From contig NZ_JAFIFK010000012.1 of NCBI RefSeq assembly GCF_020832045.1, positions 114,600 to 178,599 of the forward strand: DNA of 64,000 nucleotides. The letters are read 5' to 3'. Of this stretch, positions 1-8,211 are shown piece by piece. The translations under genes were made by a program, and so were the position numbers. The notes under the pieces were generated by a model that was not told where the DNA came from, did no database searches, and was given only the letters and a program-made list of their open reading frames with translations. The stretch comes from Halomonas sp. (GTDB taxonomy: Bacteria > Pseudomonadota > Gammaproteobacteria > Pseudomonadales > Halomonadaceae). Positions within the stretch are counted from its first letter, which is position 1. Each line of letters begins with the position of its first letter.

Positions 1-57
1 GCGCGGCTCGGGCGTCCCCATGATGGGGAGATCCAGGCCTTTCTTGACTTCGATCAT
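1..57 (-). CDS. nqrA: NqrA, Na+-translocating NADH:quinone reductase subunit A (5' end only)
   Basis: Only the first 19 codons are inside the window; the gene runs off the left edge. The N-terminus MIEVKKGLDLPIMG is the hallmark start of NqrA, the cytoplasmic-face subunit of the sodium-pumping NADH:quinone oxidoreductase. The ATG is the complement of 55-57. gap lies upstream on the same strand, as next to nqr in Pseudomonas (known gene order). The short fragment limits certainty, but the motif is very specific. Confidence 0.85.
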   Translation of the reverse strand, partial: MIEVKKGLDLPIMGTPEPR

Positions 58-383
58 AGTCTCGCCCAGTTGATGGATCGGAAATACGAAGGAAAGGGGT
101 TCGAATGGATTCGAATTCTTGTTGGGTCAGTACGTTACCAGTCAGGCCCGAAGTCGCTTCGGACCACCCCGAAAAATCCACAGCATTATAAAGACAAGCG
201 CGACCAAAGGCCACACGGCCTAAGGTCGCAAAAAGGGCAACGAAGCCGCATTAATGCTATTGGGCAAAGGGTTCAAAAGTCGTTGAAACGCGCTCGTTTC
301 AAGCTGTTCCGCTTGCCACAACGAAGCGAGCCGGCACTAGGGAAGCGCCGGCCAGCCTGAAATGAAAATGACTCAGGTCAGAA
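58..383 (-). promoter_or_regulatory. nqrA leader and promoter region
   Basis: No credible gene was found in this gap between gap and nqrA. On the minus strand a perfect TATAAT box lies at 190-185, giving an expected leader of roughly 120 nt before nqrA. No good -35 box is visible at 17-18 nt. The stretch holds several small hairpins: TTCGAA-TGGA-TTCGAA at 100-115, CCGAAG-TCG-CTTCGG at about 153-167, TTGAAACG-CGCT-CGTTTCAA at 283-302, and an imperfect GC stem at 330-352. These could be a structured leader or a small RNA; nothing here proves either. Confidence 0.45.
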
Positions 384-408
384 ATTCCCGACCTCTTAGG
401 TCGGGAAT
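384..408 (-). terminator. Terminator hairpin after gap
   Basis: A perfect 11-bp stem (384-394 with 398-408, loop CTT) lies 15 bases past the gap stop codon. On the minus strand it is followed by TTCTGACC rather than a long T-run, so termination efficiency is uncertain. Confidence 0.6.
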
Positions 409-422
409 GCCCACGTTTGGGC

Positions 423-1886
423 TCAGCCCTGGCTGCGCGGCAGCTTGAGGAAGTGCACGTTGGAAATGTGCTGCAGAATGCGTACTACCTGGCAGCTGTA
501 ACCAAACTCGTTGTCATACCAGACATAAAGCACGGCCTGCTTACCGCTGGCAATGGTCGCCTTGGCATCGACGATGCCGGCATGGCGGTTGCCGACGAAG
601 TCGGATGACACCACTTCGGGCGAGTCGACATAGTCGATCTGCTTCTGGTAGGCGGAGTCGGTCGACATGCGACGCAGGTAGTCATTCAGCGCCGCCGCGT
701 CAGTCTCGCGACCCAGCGTCAGGTTGAGTATGGCCATCGAAACGTTGGGAATCGGCACGCGAATGGCGTTGCCGGTCAGCTTGCCACCCAGTTCCGGCAG
801 CGCCTTGGCCACCGCCTTGGCCGCTCCGGTCTCGGTCAATACCATGTTGAGCGGTGCGCTGCGCCCGCGACGATCGCCCTTGTGATAGTTGTCGATCAGG
901 TTCTGGTCGTTGGTGTAGGCATGCACGGTTTCCACGTGACCGCACTCAATACCGTATTCGTCATTGAGCACCTTGAGCACCGGTACGATGGCGTTGGTGG
1001 TACACGACGCCGCCGACAGGATGGTGTCTTCGGCGGCGATATCGCCATCGTTGATACCGAACACGATATTCTTGATATTGCCCTTGCCCGGCGCGGTGAG
1101 CAGCGCCTTGGACACGCCCTTGCACTCCAGGTGCTGGCCTAGACCCGCCTCGTCGCGCCAGATGCCGGTGTTGTCCACCACCACGGCGTTATCGATACCG
1201 TAGGCGGTGTAGTCGACGTCGCTCGGCTTGTCGGCATAGATCACCTGGATCACGTTGCCGTTGGCAGTAATGGTACGCGCCTCGTAATCGACGCTGATGG
1301 TGCCATCGAAGGGACCGTGAACGGAGTCGCGACGCAGCAGGCTGGCACGCTTCTCCAGGTCCTTGGCGATGTCGCCACGGCCACGCACGACGATGGCGCG
1401 TAAACGCAGCAGGTTACCGCCGCCGGCCTTCTCTACCAGAACTCGCGCCAGCAGACGTCCGATACGACCGAAGCCGTAGAGCACCACGTCCTTGGAGCGA
1501 CCGTTGTTGCCGCTGGGATCATGAGCGTCGACGATTTCGGCCAGTTCCTCACGCAGGAACGCCTTGGCATCGCCGCCGCCGCGCTTCTTGTACGCCACAC
1601 CCAGCTTACCCACGTCGACATGTGCCGGCCCCAGGTTGAGCTCCGCCATGGCCTGCACCAGCGGCAGGGTGTCCTGAACCGAGAGTTCGGTACCCTCAAC
1701 CTTCCTGACGAAACGATGGTCCTTGAGGATACGGATCACCGAGCGATTGAACAGCGACCGCCCGTAGAGAGTGGTGACCACGTTGTTGTGCCGGTACAGG
1801 CTGCCGATCAGTGGAATCATCTGTTCGGCAAGCGCCTGATTGTCGTGCCATTCCTGAAAGACGGTCTCGAGGGGTTGTTGAGTCAC
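423..1886 (-). CDS. gap: Glyceraldehyde-3-phosphate dehydrogenase, long N-terminally extended form
   Basis: NAD(P)-dependent oxidation of glyceraldehyde-3-phosphate in central carbon metabolism. The 487-residue protein is about 150 longer than ordinary GAPDH: an N-terminal extension of about 130 residues precedes the Rossmann motif YGFGRIGR (137-144). The catalytic cysteine is C295 in SAASCTTNA. This long type is known beside nqr and mfd in Pseudomonas and relatives. The start codon is GTG at 1886, with GAGAGG about 6 bases upstream. The gene is divergent from mfd and has a promoter with a palindrome in its spacer (1921-1949). Whether it works in glycolysis or gluconeogenesis cannot be told from sequence. 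Confidence 0.93.
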   Translation of the reverse strand: MTQQPLETVFQEWHDNQALAEQMIPLIGSLYRHNNVVTTLYGRSLFNRSVIRILKDHRFVRKVEGTELSVQDTLPLVQAMAELNLGPAHVDVGKLGVAYKKRGGGDAKAFLREELAEIVDAHDPSGNNGRSKDVVLYGFGRIGRLLARVLVEKAGGGNLLRLRAIVVRGRGDIAKDLEKRASLLRRDSVHGPFDGTISVDYEARTITANGNVIQVIYADKPSDVDYTAYGIDNAVVVDNTGIWRDEAGLGQHLECKGVSKALLTAPGKGNIKNIVFGINDGDIAAEDTILSAASCTTNAIVPVLKVLNDEYGIECGHVETVHAYTNDQNLIDNYHKGDRRGRSAPLNMVLTETGAAKAVAKALPELGGKLTGNAIRVPIPNVSMAILNLTLGRETDAAALNDYLRRMSTDSAYQKQIDYVDSPEVVSSDFVGNRHAGIVDAKATIASGKQAVLYVWYDNEFGYSCQVVRILQHISNVHFLKLPRSQG

Positions 1887-1920
1887 GTGAAGCCTCTCTG
1901 GTATCGGAAAATTTCATCTC

Positions 1921-1949
1921 ATTATCCGGTTCGGACCGTACCGGGGCAA
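1921..1949 (-). promoter_or_regulatory. gap promoter with palindromic operator in the spacer
   Basis: On the minus strand TTGCCC (1949-1944), a 17-base spacer and GATAAT (1926-1921) form a good sigma70-type promoter. A 19-bp near-perfect palindrome, CCGGTTCGGACCGTACCGG (1926-1944, centred on A1935, 8 of 9 pairs matching), overlaps both core elements and the whole spacer. That is a typical place for a repressor operator, or for a MerR-like activator. The regulator is unknown. Confidence 0.55.
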
Positions 1950-2020
1950 TCGAAGGATGGTCGCAGGCGCTGTAGGGGGATTACAGAAATCGAGGCTTGA
2001 CTACAAGCGCCGTATCGGGC

Positions 2021-2029
2021 TGGTATGAT
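2021..2029 (+). promoter_or_regulatory. Extended -10 promoter for mfd
   Basis: TGG-TATGAT matches an extended -10 element (TGn-TATAAT) about 90 bases before the mfd start. TTGACT at 1997-2002 is 21 bases upstream, too far for a standard -35, so the TGn extension probably compensates. Confidence 0.4.
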
Positions 2030-2118
2030 CCCTCCTCTGTCCTTGCAGCTGCATTCGATTCGCCGCTGCGAACGGCCCAACGCCCTGCATACACGATCGA
2101 CGATGTCCTGACGCCACC

Positions 2119-5100
2119 ATGCCCAAATTCTCGCTGCTCGACCCACCTCGCCCCTCGGGCGTCCGCGAAACGCTCTTCTGGCAGCTGCCGCCTGGCAGCG
2201 CATCCGCCCTGGCGTTGGCCCACCTGGCAGACGATGCGCCACTACTGGTCGTCACCCCGGACACTGCCAGCGCCCAGCGCCTGGAGAACGATCTACGTTT
2301 CTTCGCCGGCGTGCCGGTCATGCCGTTTCCCGATTGGGAAACGCTACCCTACGACAGCTTTTCGCCGCATCAGGACATCGTGTCCGAGCGCCTGCGCACC
2401 CTACGACGGCTCCAGGACGGAGAGCATGGTATCGTGCTAGTGCCGATCAACACCCTGATGCAGCGGCTGCCTCCCGTTGCCTACATCGCCGGACGGGTAC
2501 TCACGCTCGAGGTAGGCATGCGCCTGGACCGCGAGGGATTCAGGGAAAGCTTGTCCCGTGCCGGTTATCGCGCCGTGGAGACCGTTTACGAGCCAGGAGA
2601 ATATGCCCTGCGCGGCGCATTGATCGACCTCTACCCCATGGGCAGCGAGAGCCCGCTGCGAATCGATCTGTTCGACGACGAGATCGACACCCTGCGCCGG
2701 TTCGACCCCGATACGCAGCGCAGCCAGGACAAGGTCGAACGGGTCGAACTGCTGCCGGCACACGAATATTCACTTTCACGCAGTGCCATCGCCTGCTTCC
2801 GTGAAGGTTTCGAGACCCTGTTCGACGTCGACCCTCGCCAGTGCCCGCTCTATGTCGATGCGCTCAAGGGCATTCCATCCCCAGGCCTGGAACAGTACCT
2901 CCCGCTGTTCTTCGAAGAGACGGCCACGCTCTTCGAACACCTGTCGGACGCCACCCGCGTCGCCCTGCTCCCAGATGTCTACGGCGCCGCCGAACACCAC
3001 TGGCAGTCGATCGAGAGCCGCTATGAAAACCTGGGCGTCGATCCCACCCGGCCGCTGCTGCCACCGCACCGTGCCTTCGTCCCAGTGGCGGAGGTTTTCG
3101 CCGCCTTCAAACGTCACCCTCGGGTGGAGCTGCTGGCCGCAGGTGAGCATCGTCATAGCCAAGTTGCTGCCGCCTCTGCGCTGCCGGAAGTGGCGATCAA
3201 TGCCCGTGCCAAGCAGCCGCTGTCGTCGCTACAACGATTTCTCGAGCAGCATGCCGATACCCGCATCCTGTTCGTGGCCGAGTCGCGCGGTCGGCGCGAA
3301 GCGCTGGAAGAGATGCTCACGCCGCTCCATCTCGACCTTCCTCACGCCGACGGCTTCGACGCATTCTGCCGGACCGGCTCGCGATTGGCGCTGACCGAAG
3401 GTGAAATCAGTACCGGGCTGTGGCTGGAGCAGCCCGACCTTGCCGTAATCAGCGAAACGGAGCTGTTCGGCGATGTTGTGCGCCAGAGCCGCCGGCGTGA
3501 AAAAGCTACCGATATGGGCGAGCTGGCCATACGTCATCTCGCCGAGCTGCGCCCCGGTTCTCCGGTCGTGCATCAGACCCACGGCGTGGGTCGCTATCGC
3601 GGCCTGGAGCGCCTGGAAGCCGGCGGCCAGGCAGCGGAGTTCGTCGCCCTCGAGTATGCCGACGGCGCCAAACTCTACGTGCCGGTGGACAACCTGCATC
3701 TGATCTCTCGCTACGCCGGCGCCGACGATGAGCTCGCCCCGTTGCATCGCCTGGGCTCGGAGCAGTGGGACAAGGCACGGCGCAAGGCGGCGGAGAAGAT
3801 TCGCGACACCGCCGCCGAGCTGCTCGACGTCTATGCCCGACGCGAGGCCCGGGAAGGCTTCGCCTGTGCAGAACCCGATCAGGAATACTCCCGTTTCGCC
3901 GCCACCTTTGCCTTCGAGGAGACCCCCGATCAGCGCGCCGCCATCCGCGCGGTGATCGAGGACATGACCGCCCCGCGCCCGATGGATCGCGTGGTATGTG
4001 GTGACGTCGGCTTCGGCAAGACCGAGGTCGCCATGCGTGCGGCCTTCCTCGCCGTGCATTCGGGACGCCAGGTGGTGGTATTGGTGCCGACCACCCTGCT
4101 CGCCCGACAGCATTACGAAAATTTCCGCGACCGCTTTGCCGACACCGCGGTACAGATCGAACTGGTGTCACGTTTTACTGCCGGCAAGGGCCAGGCGGCA
4201 TCGCTGGAGCGAATCGAGAGCGGACAGGCCGACATCGTCATCGGCACCCACAAGCTGCTTTCGAAATCGATGAAGCTGCCCAATATGGGGCTGTTGATCA
4301 TCGACGAAGAGCATCGCTTCGGCGTCGGCCAGAAGGAGCGCCTCAAGGAGCTGCGCGCCGAGGTCGACATCCTCACCCTGACCGCCACCCCCATCCCGCG
4401 CACGCTCAACATGGCCATGAGCGGCATTCGCGATCTCTCGATAATCGCCACCCCGCCGGCACGCCGCCTGTCGGTGAAGACGTTCGTTCAGCAGCGCGAC
4501 GAGTCGATCATCAAGGAGGCGATCCTGCGCGAGATTCTACGCGGCGGGCAGGTCTACTATCTGCATAACGAAGTGCGAACCATCGAGACCGCCGCCGAGA
4601 CCATCCGCAGCCTGGTGCCCGAGGCTCGGGTCGCGGTGGCACATGGCCAGCTCCCCGAGCGAGCCCTCGAACGGGTGATGTCAGACTTCTACCACAAGCG
4701 CTATAACGTGCTGGTATGCTCGACCATCATCGAGACCGGGATCGATGTACCCAGCGCTAACACCATCGTCATCGAGCGTGCCGACAAGTTCGGTCTGGCG
4801 CAACTCCACCAGTTGCGCGGCCGCGTCGGACGCAGTCATCACCAGGCCTACGCCTATCTGCTCGCCCCACCGCCTCGGGCCATCTCGAAGGATGCCGTCA
4901 AACGCCTCGAAGCTATCGGTGCCGCCGAAGATCTCGGCGCCGGCTTCACCCTAGCCAGCCATGACATGGAGATTCGAGGCGCCGGCGAGCTGCTGGGTGA
5001 GGAACAGAGCGGGCAAATGGAGGCCATCGGCTACACCCTCTACATGGAGATGCTCGACCGCGCCGTAGCCGCCATTCGCGCCGGCAAGACACCCAATATC

Positions 5101-5568
5101 GAGGCGCCCCTGAGGGCAGGGGTCGAGGTCAGTCTCAATCTGCCGGCGCTGATTCCGGACGACTACCTGCCCGACGTTCAGCAGCGTCTGGTGATGTACA
5201 AGCGAATCAGCAGCGCCGCCGACGCAGCCGAGCTCAAGGAGTTGCAGGTAGAGATGATTGATCGCTTCGGCCTGCTGCCCGCCCCAGTCAAGACCCTGAT
5301 GCGTCAGACCCGCCTTCGCCAGCGCGCCGAGCGTCTGGGTATCGTACGCATCGAGGCCGGTAGCGAACGTGGGCGGGTCATCTTCGGGGGGCAGACCGCC
5401 GTCGATCCGCTCATCCTGGTCAAGATGATACAGACAGAGCCGCAACGCTATCGGCTCGACGGCGCCGACACTCTGCGCTTCGAGGAGAAGATGGAGGATG
5501 CCGAGTCGCGCTTCCAGGCCATAGAGCTGCTGCTCGACGCGCTCAACCGCAAGGCCCAGGCCGCCTGA
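2119..5568 (+). CDS. mfd: Transcription-repair coupling factor Mfd
   Basis: ATP-driven translocase that removes RNA polymerase stalled at DNA lesions and recruits UvrA. The length of 1149 residues is typical. Visible parts are an N-terminal UvrB-homology region, a CarD-like RNA-polymerase interaction domain starting near HGVGRYRG (about residue 487), a RecG-like SF2 motor with Walker A GFGKTE (about 630) and DEEH (about 728), the helicase motif QLRGRVGR, and a C-terminal TRCF domain. It is a single gene divergent from gap, as in Pseudomonas (known order). No oddities seen. Confidence 0.97.
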   Translation: MPKFSLLDPPRPSGVRETLFWQLPPGSASALALAHLADDAPLLVVTPDTASAQRLENDLRFFAGVPVMPFPDWETLPYDSFSPHQDIVSERLRTLRRLQDGEHGIVLVPINTLMQRLPPVAYIAGRVLTLEVGMRLDREGFRESLSRAGYRAVETVYEPGEYALRGALIDLYPMGSESPLRIDLFDDEIDTLRRFDPDTQRSQDKVERVELLPAHEYSLSRSAIACFREGFETLFDVDPRQCPLYVDALKGIPSPGLEQYLPLFFEETATLFEHLSDATRVALLPDVYGAAEHHWQSIESRYENLGVDPTRPLLPPHRAFVPVAEVFAAFKRHPRVELLAAGEHRHSQVAAASALPEVAINARAKQPLSSLQRFLEQHADTRILFVAESRGRREALEEMLTPLHLDLPHADGFDAFCRTGSRLALTEGEISTGLWLEQPDLAVISETELFGDVVRQSRRREKATDMGELAIRHLAELRPGSPVVHQTHGVGRYRGLERLEAGGQAAEFVALEYADGAKLYVPVDNLHLISRYAGADDELAPLHRLGSEQWDKARRKAAEKIRDTAAELLDVYARREAREGFACAEPDQEYSRFAATFAFEETPDQRAAIRAVIEDMTAPRPMDRVVCGDVGFGKTEVAMRAAFLAVHSGRQVVVLVPTTLLARQHYENFRDRFADTAVQIELVSRFTAGKGQAASLERIESGQADIVIGTHKLLSKSMKLPNMGLLIIDEEHRFGVGQKERLKELRAEVDILTLTATPIPRTLNMAMSGIRDLSIIATPPARRLSVKTFVQQRDESIIKEAILREILRGGQVYYLHNEVRTIETAAETIRSLVPEARVAVAHGQLPERALERVMSDFYHKRYNVLVCSTIIETGIDVPSANTIVIERADKFGLAQLHQLRGRVGRSHHQAYAYLLAPPPRAISKDAVKRLEAIGAAEDLGAGFTLASHDMEIRGAGELLGEEQSGQMEAIGYTLYMEMLDRAVAAIRAGKTPNIEAPLRAGVEVSLNLPALIPDDYLPDVQQRLVMYKRISSAADAAELKELQVEMIDRFGLLPAPVKTLMRQTRLRQRAERLGIVRIEAGSERGRVIFGGQTAVDPLILVKMIQTEPQRYRLDGADTLRFEEKMEDAESRFQAIELLLDALNRKAQAA

Positions 5569-5741
5569 ACGACACGGTATCGGTGTGGTAAAGCGCAGCA
5601 GGACTCCCGCTACGTTCGGGAACGCTATACTATGCGTAGGTGTCCAATTCGCAGCCTTGACACGAACCCGGCGCCCCGACTAGGAAGGCGCGTGACTGTC
5701 GCCTATTACCCCGGCGACCTTATGACGAGATCATGACGTAG

Positions 5742-6824
5742 ATGAACAACCCGACACTGGCCAGGCGAATCGGTCTTGGCGCCGCCCTGTTCAGCCTTGC
5801 TGCCTATCTGGCCACGGCAGCCATGGCGCAGGAGAGCGCTACCGAAACCCAGGAGATGCCTCGCGGACACTTCCACCTGCCCGAAGCCGGCAACGTGATC
5901 GGTGAGGCATATACGGTCGTCGTCGAGGAGGGCGAGACTCTTCTCGACATCGGCCGTCGCCATAACGCCGGTTACGATGAAATGCGTATGGCAAACCCCG
6001 ACGTGAGCATCTGGGCACCCCGCCCCGGCACCGAGGTGATCATTCCCGCTCAGCACATCCTGCCGGATACACCTCGTGAAGGCATTATCGTCAACCTTTC
6101 CGAGCTGCGCCTGTACTACTATTCGCGCCCCGGGATCGTCGAGACCTATCCGATCAGCATCGGCAGAGACGGCTTTGCCACGCCAGTGGGTGTGACCCGC
6201 ACCACCGTCAAAGTGAAGGACCCCCACTGGTCGCCGCCCCGCTCCATGCGTGAGGAAGCGGCTGCACGCGGCGAGCCACCGCCCGCCGTGGTACCGCCGG
6301 GCCCGGACAACCCCCTGGGACGTCATGCCATTCTGCTGGGTCTACCGAGCTACCTGATCCATGGCACCAACATGCCAGATGGGGTCGGCATGCGTGCCAG
6401 TCGCGGCTGTATCCGCATGTTCCCGGAAGACATCGAGTCGCTCTATGAGCGCGTCCCCAGCGGCACCCAGGTCAATATCATCGATCAGCCCTTTAAGGTC
6501 GCCTGGTCGGCGGATGGCGTGCTCTATGCTCAGTCCTTCCCGCAAATCGAGGAGAACCAGGGCACCTTCGAGCCGATCATCAATGCCATGGAAGTCCTGG
6601 CCAATGCCTTCGGTGAAGAGCGCCCGCCGGTCGACTACGCCCAGCTGCGCCGGGTAGTGGAAAACCCCGACGGACGCCTGGTCTCACTGTTGAAAGTGGC
6701 CGAGGAGCAGCCTGTCCATCAAGAGCCCAGTCAGCCGGACACTCTGGACAATGGCCTCTTCTCGGAGATCGAACTCGGCCAGCTCTCTGGCCTGTTTACC
6801 GAGCTCGAGGCCTATCGCCGCTGA
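5742..6824 (+). CDS. L,D-transpeptidase with N-terminal LysM-like segment (ErfK/YbiS/YcfS type)
   Basis: Periplasmic enzyme that forms L,D-crosslinks in murein or attaches Braun-type lipoprotein to it. A signal peptide ends near AMAQ (about residue 29). A LysM-like segment (about 47-95, YTVVVEEGETLLDIGRRH) is followed by a YkuD domain (about 105-245) with the catalytic pair H207 (IHGTN) and C223 (SRGCIRM). The 360-residue length and domain order fit the E. coli lipoprotein-anchoring LDTs. The gene sits about 140 bases from a Lpp-like lipoprotein gene that converges on it, which supports an anchoring role (inference). The C-terminal 100 residues are not assigned. Confidence 0.9.
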   Translation: MNNPTLARRIGLGAALFSLAAYLATAAMAQESATETQEMPRGHFHLPEAGNVIGEAYTVVVEEGETLLDIGRRHNAGYDEMRMANPDVSIWAPRPGTEVIIPAQHILPDTPREGIIVNLSELRLYYYSRPGIVETYPISIGRDGFATPVGVTRTTVKVKDPHWSPPRSMREEAAARGEPPPAVVPPGPDNPLGRHAILLGLPSYLIHGTNMPDGVGMRASRGCIRMFPEDIESLYERVPSGTQVNIIDQPFKVAWSADGVLYAQSFPQIEENQGTFEPIINAMEVLANAFGEERPPVDYAQLRRVVENPDGRLVSLLKVAEEQPVHQEPSQPDTLDNGLFSEIELGQLSGLFTELEAYRR

Positions 6825-6835
6825 GCCACCGCTTG

Positions 6836-6863
6836 GCTGCCCTGACGATTCGGTCAGGGCAGC
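6836..6863. terminator. Hairpin after the L,D-transpeptidase gene
   Basis: An 11-bp stem GCTGCCCTGAC (6836-6846) pairs with 6853-6863 around a 6-base loop, 12 bases past the stop codon. There is no T-run, so it may work together with the stronger hairpin at 6885-6920. Confidence 0.4.
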
Positions 6864-6884
6864 TTCGGCCTTGGATAACGCCAT

Positions 6885-6920
6885 AACGAGAAAACCCCGC
6901 CGAAGCGGGGTTTTCTCGTT
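6885..6920. terminator. Bidirectional terminator between two converging genes
   Basis: Perfect 16-bp stem (6885-6900 with 6905-6920) with loop CGAA. The stem runs A-rich to C-rich on one arm and ends in TTTTCTCGTT on the other, so it gives a U-run on both strands. It serves the L,D-transpeptidase gene on + and the Lpp-like gene on -. Confidence 0.85.
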
Positions 6921-6962
6921 GCAGACCGCCATCGCCCAAAGGCGATGAGGCACTCAGCAGAA

Positions 6963-7226
6963 TTACTTCTGCATGGAGCGCTGGAACATGCGGTTCATTT
7001 CATCGCGGTTCTGCTCAGACATCTGCAGGGCCGCCTGGGCGTCACGCTGCGCCTGGTTGGCAGTGTTCTGAGCCTGAGTAGCGATGCTACGAGCTTCTGC
7101 AGCGTCGGCCTGAGCGGCTTCGGCAGTCTGGCGAACTTCGTCCAGAGCAGCGTTGGTCGCACAGCCAGCCAGAATGGCCATGGAAGCAGCAGCGGCGGTC
7201 AGCTTCAGAGTGGTCTTCAGAGTCAT
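6963..7226 (-). CDS. Lpp/OprI-like murein lipoprotein
   Basis: Small abundant outer-membrane lipoprotein of 87 residues (OprI is 83). The signal peptide ends in the lipobox LAGC. The mature part is an Ala-rich coiled coil (AQADAAEAR, AQNTANQAQ repeats) and ends in a C-terminal lysine (RSMQK), the residue that LDTs join to murein in E. coli Lpp. The start chosen is the ATG at 7226 because AAGGAG lies just upstream; an upstream in-frame start at 7259 would destroy the signal peptide. Two L,D-transpeptidase genes flank it. Confidence 0.9.
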   Translation of the reverse strand: MTLKTTLKLTAAAASMAILAGCATNAALDEVRQTAEAAQADAAEARSIATQAQNTANQAQRDAQAALQMSEQNRDEMNRMFQRSMQK

Positions 7227-7418
7227 GATGTTCTCCTTGAGTCTTCCTTGGTACTGCACAGTTTCGTACAGCGGCTTTGGTGATGCCTGTGATCCAGGCT
7301 TTCCTGCTCAATGCAGGATTCTTGCAGCGACTGCTGCCAAGCACAGGAGTCAAACGCTGTTTTATAATACCATACGGCGCTTGTCCATAGCTCGAATTGT
7401 CCCTTGCGTAACTTGAGC

Positions 7419-8033
7419 CTAGCGGATGACGACGCGAGTGCCAATGTCGATCAGCTCGGTAAGCCTTTCAACCTGGGCGTCGGTGACCGCCACGCAACCC
7501 TGAGTCCAGTGATAACTGGCATGAACCTCCGGGTCTGCTCTACCGAGGCCGTGAATGCCGATGAAGCCCCCCAACACGGTTTGCTGCGGCGGATACCCAT
7601 GGCGCCGGTAGTAGGCGAAATAATCTGCGTAATCTTGCTCCGTGTAAAGCCCTGTTTCCAACGCCATGCGCGCGTGGGACGGCGTAGGATAGTCAATTCC
7701 TACGAAGATGTGCCACTGACTCTCCCAATTGAAGCGATTGACGCGAAATTCGCCTTTTGGCGTAACGTTACCGCCATAGGTCCGCATGGTCTCGGCGCCC
7801 GATCTTCCCAACGAAACGGGAGCGAAGCGCTCTACGAGAAGGTTCCCACGGTAGACGTTCAGGGAGGAGTCTCGATCATCGACGAGTATCCAGACCTCGC
7901 TGTCGTGACGCGGCAGGTGCGCACGCGCAAGCATGGTATCGATCAGATTGGCCTGGGCCTCACGACCCATCACCAGGGTAAAGGGGGCCAGCAGGGCCAA
8001 CTGGCCAAAGCGACGGCGGGAAATGGATCTCAT
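7419..8033 (-). CDS. L,D-transpeptidase (YkuD domain), likely Tat-exported
   Basis: Second YkuD-domain protein beside the Lpp-like gene. The N-terminus SRRRFGQLALL is a twin-arginine signal followed by a hydrophobic stretch, unusual for an L,D-transpeptidase. Catalytic motifs are IHGLG (His about 161) and HWTQGC (Cys about 180), which match the YafK/YkuD pattern. I start at the ATG at 8033, which has GAGGAG 6 bases upstream; the frame is open to 8051. The substrate could be murein crosslinks, lipoprotein anchoring or a non-murein amide; sequence does not decide. Confidence 0.85.
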   Translation of the reverse strand: MRSISRRRFGQLALLAPFTLVMGREAQANLIDTMLARAHLPRHDSEVWILVDDRDSSLNVYRGNLLVERFAPVSLGRSGAETMRTYGGNVTPKGEFRVNRFNWESQWHIFVGIDYPTPSHARMALETGLYTEQDYADYFAYYRRHGYPPQQTVLGGFIGIHGLGRADPEVHASYHWTQGCVAVTDAQVERLTELIDIGTRVVIR

Positions 8034-8211
8034 CGACTCCTCACGGGCCATGTCGGTTCGTTAGCGTCTTATAACGTATCGTGACGCGACTGTCAGTCCA
8101 CTTAACGTAACCGAGCAGTGATCTCGCGGTTCCTGACGTTGATCAATGGTCTTTGCACAGGCTTGCTTCTAGGCTCAAAGTCTAGTTTCCAGGCCATTCA
8201 GGAGCCCTCTC

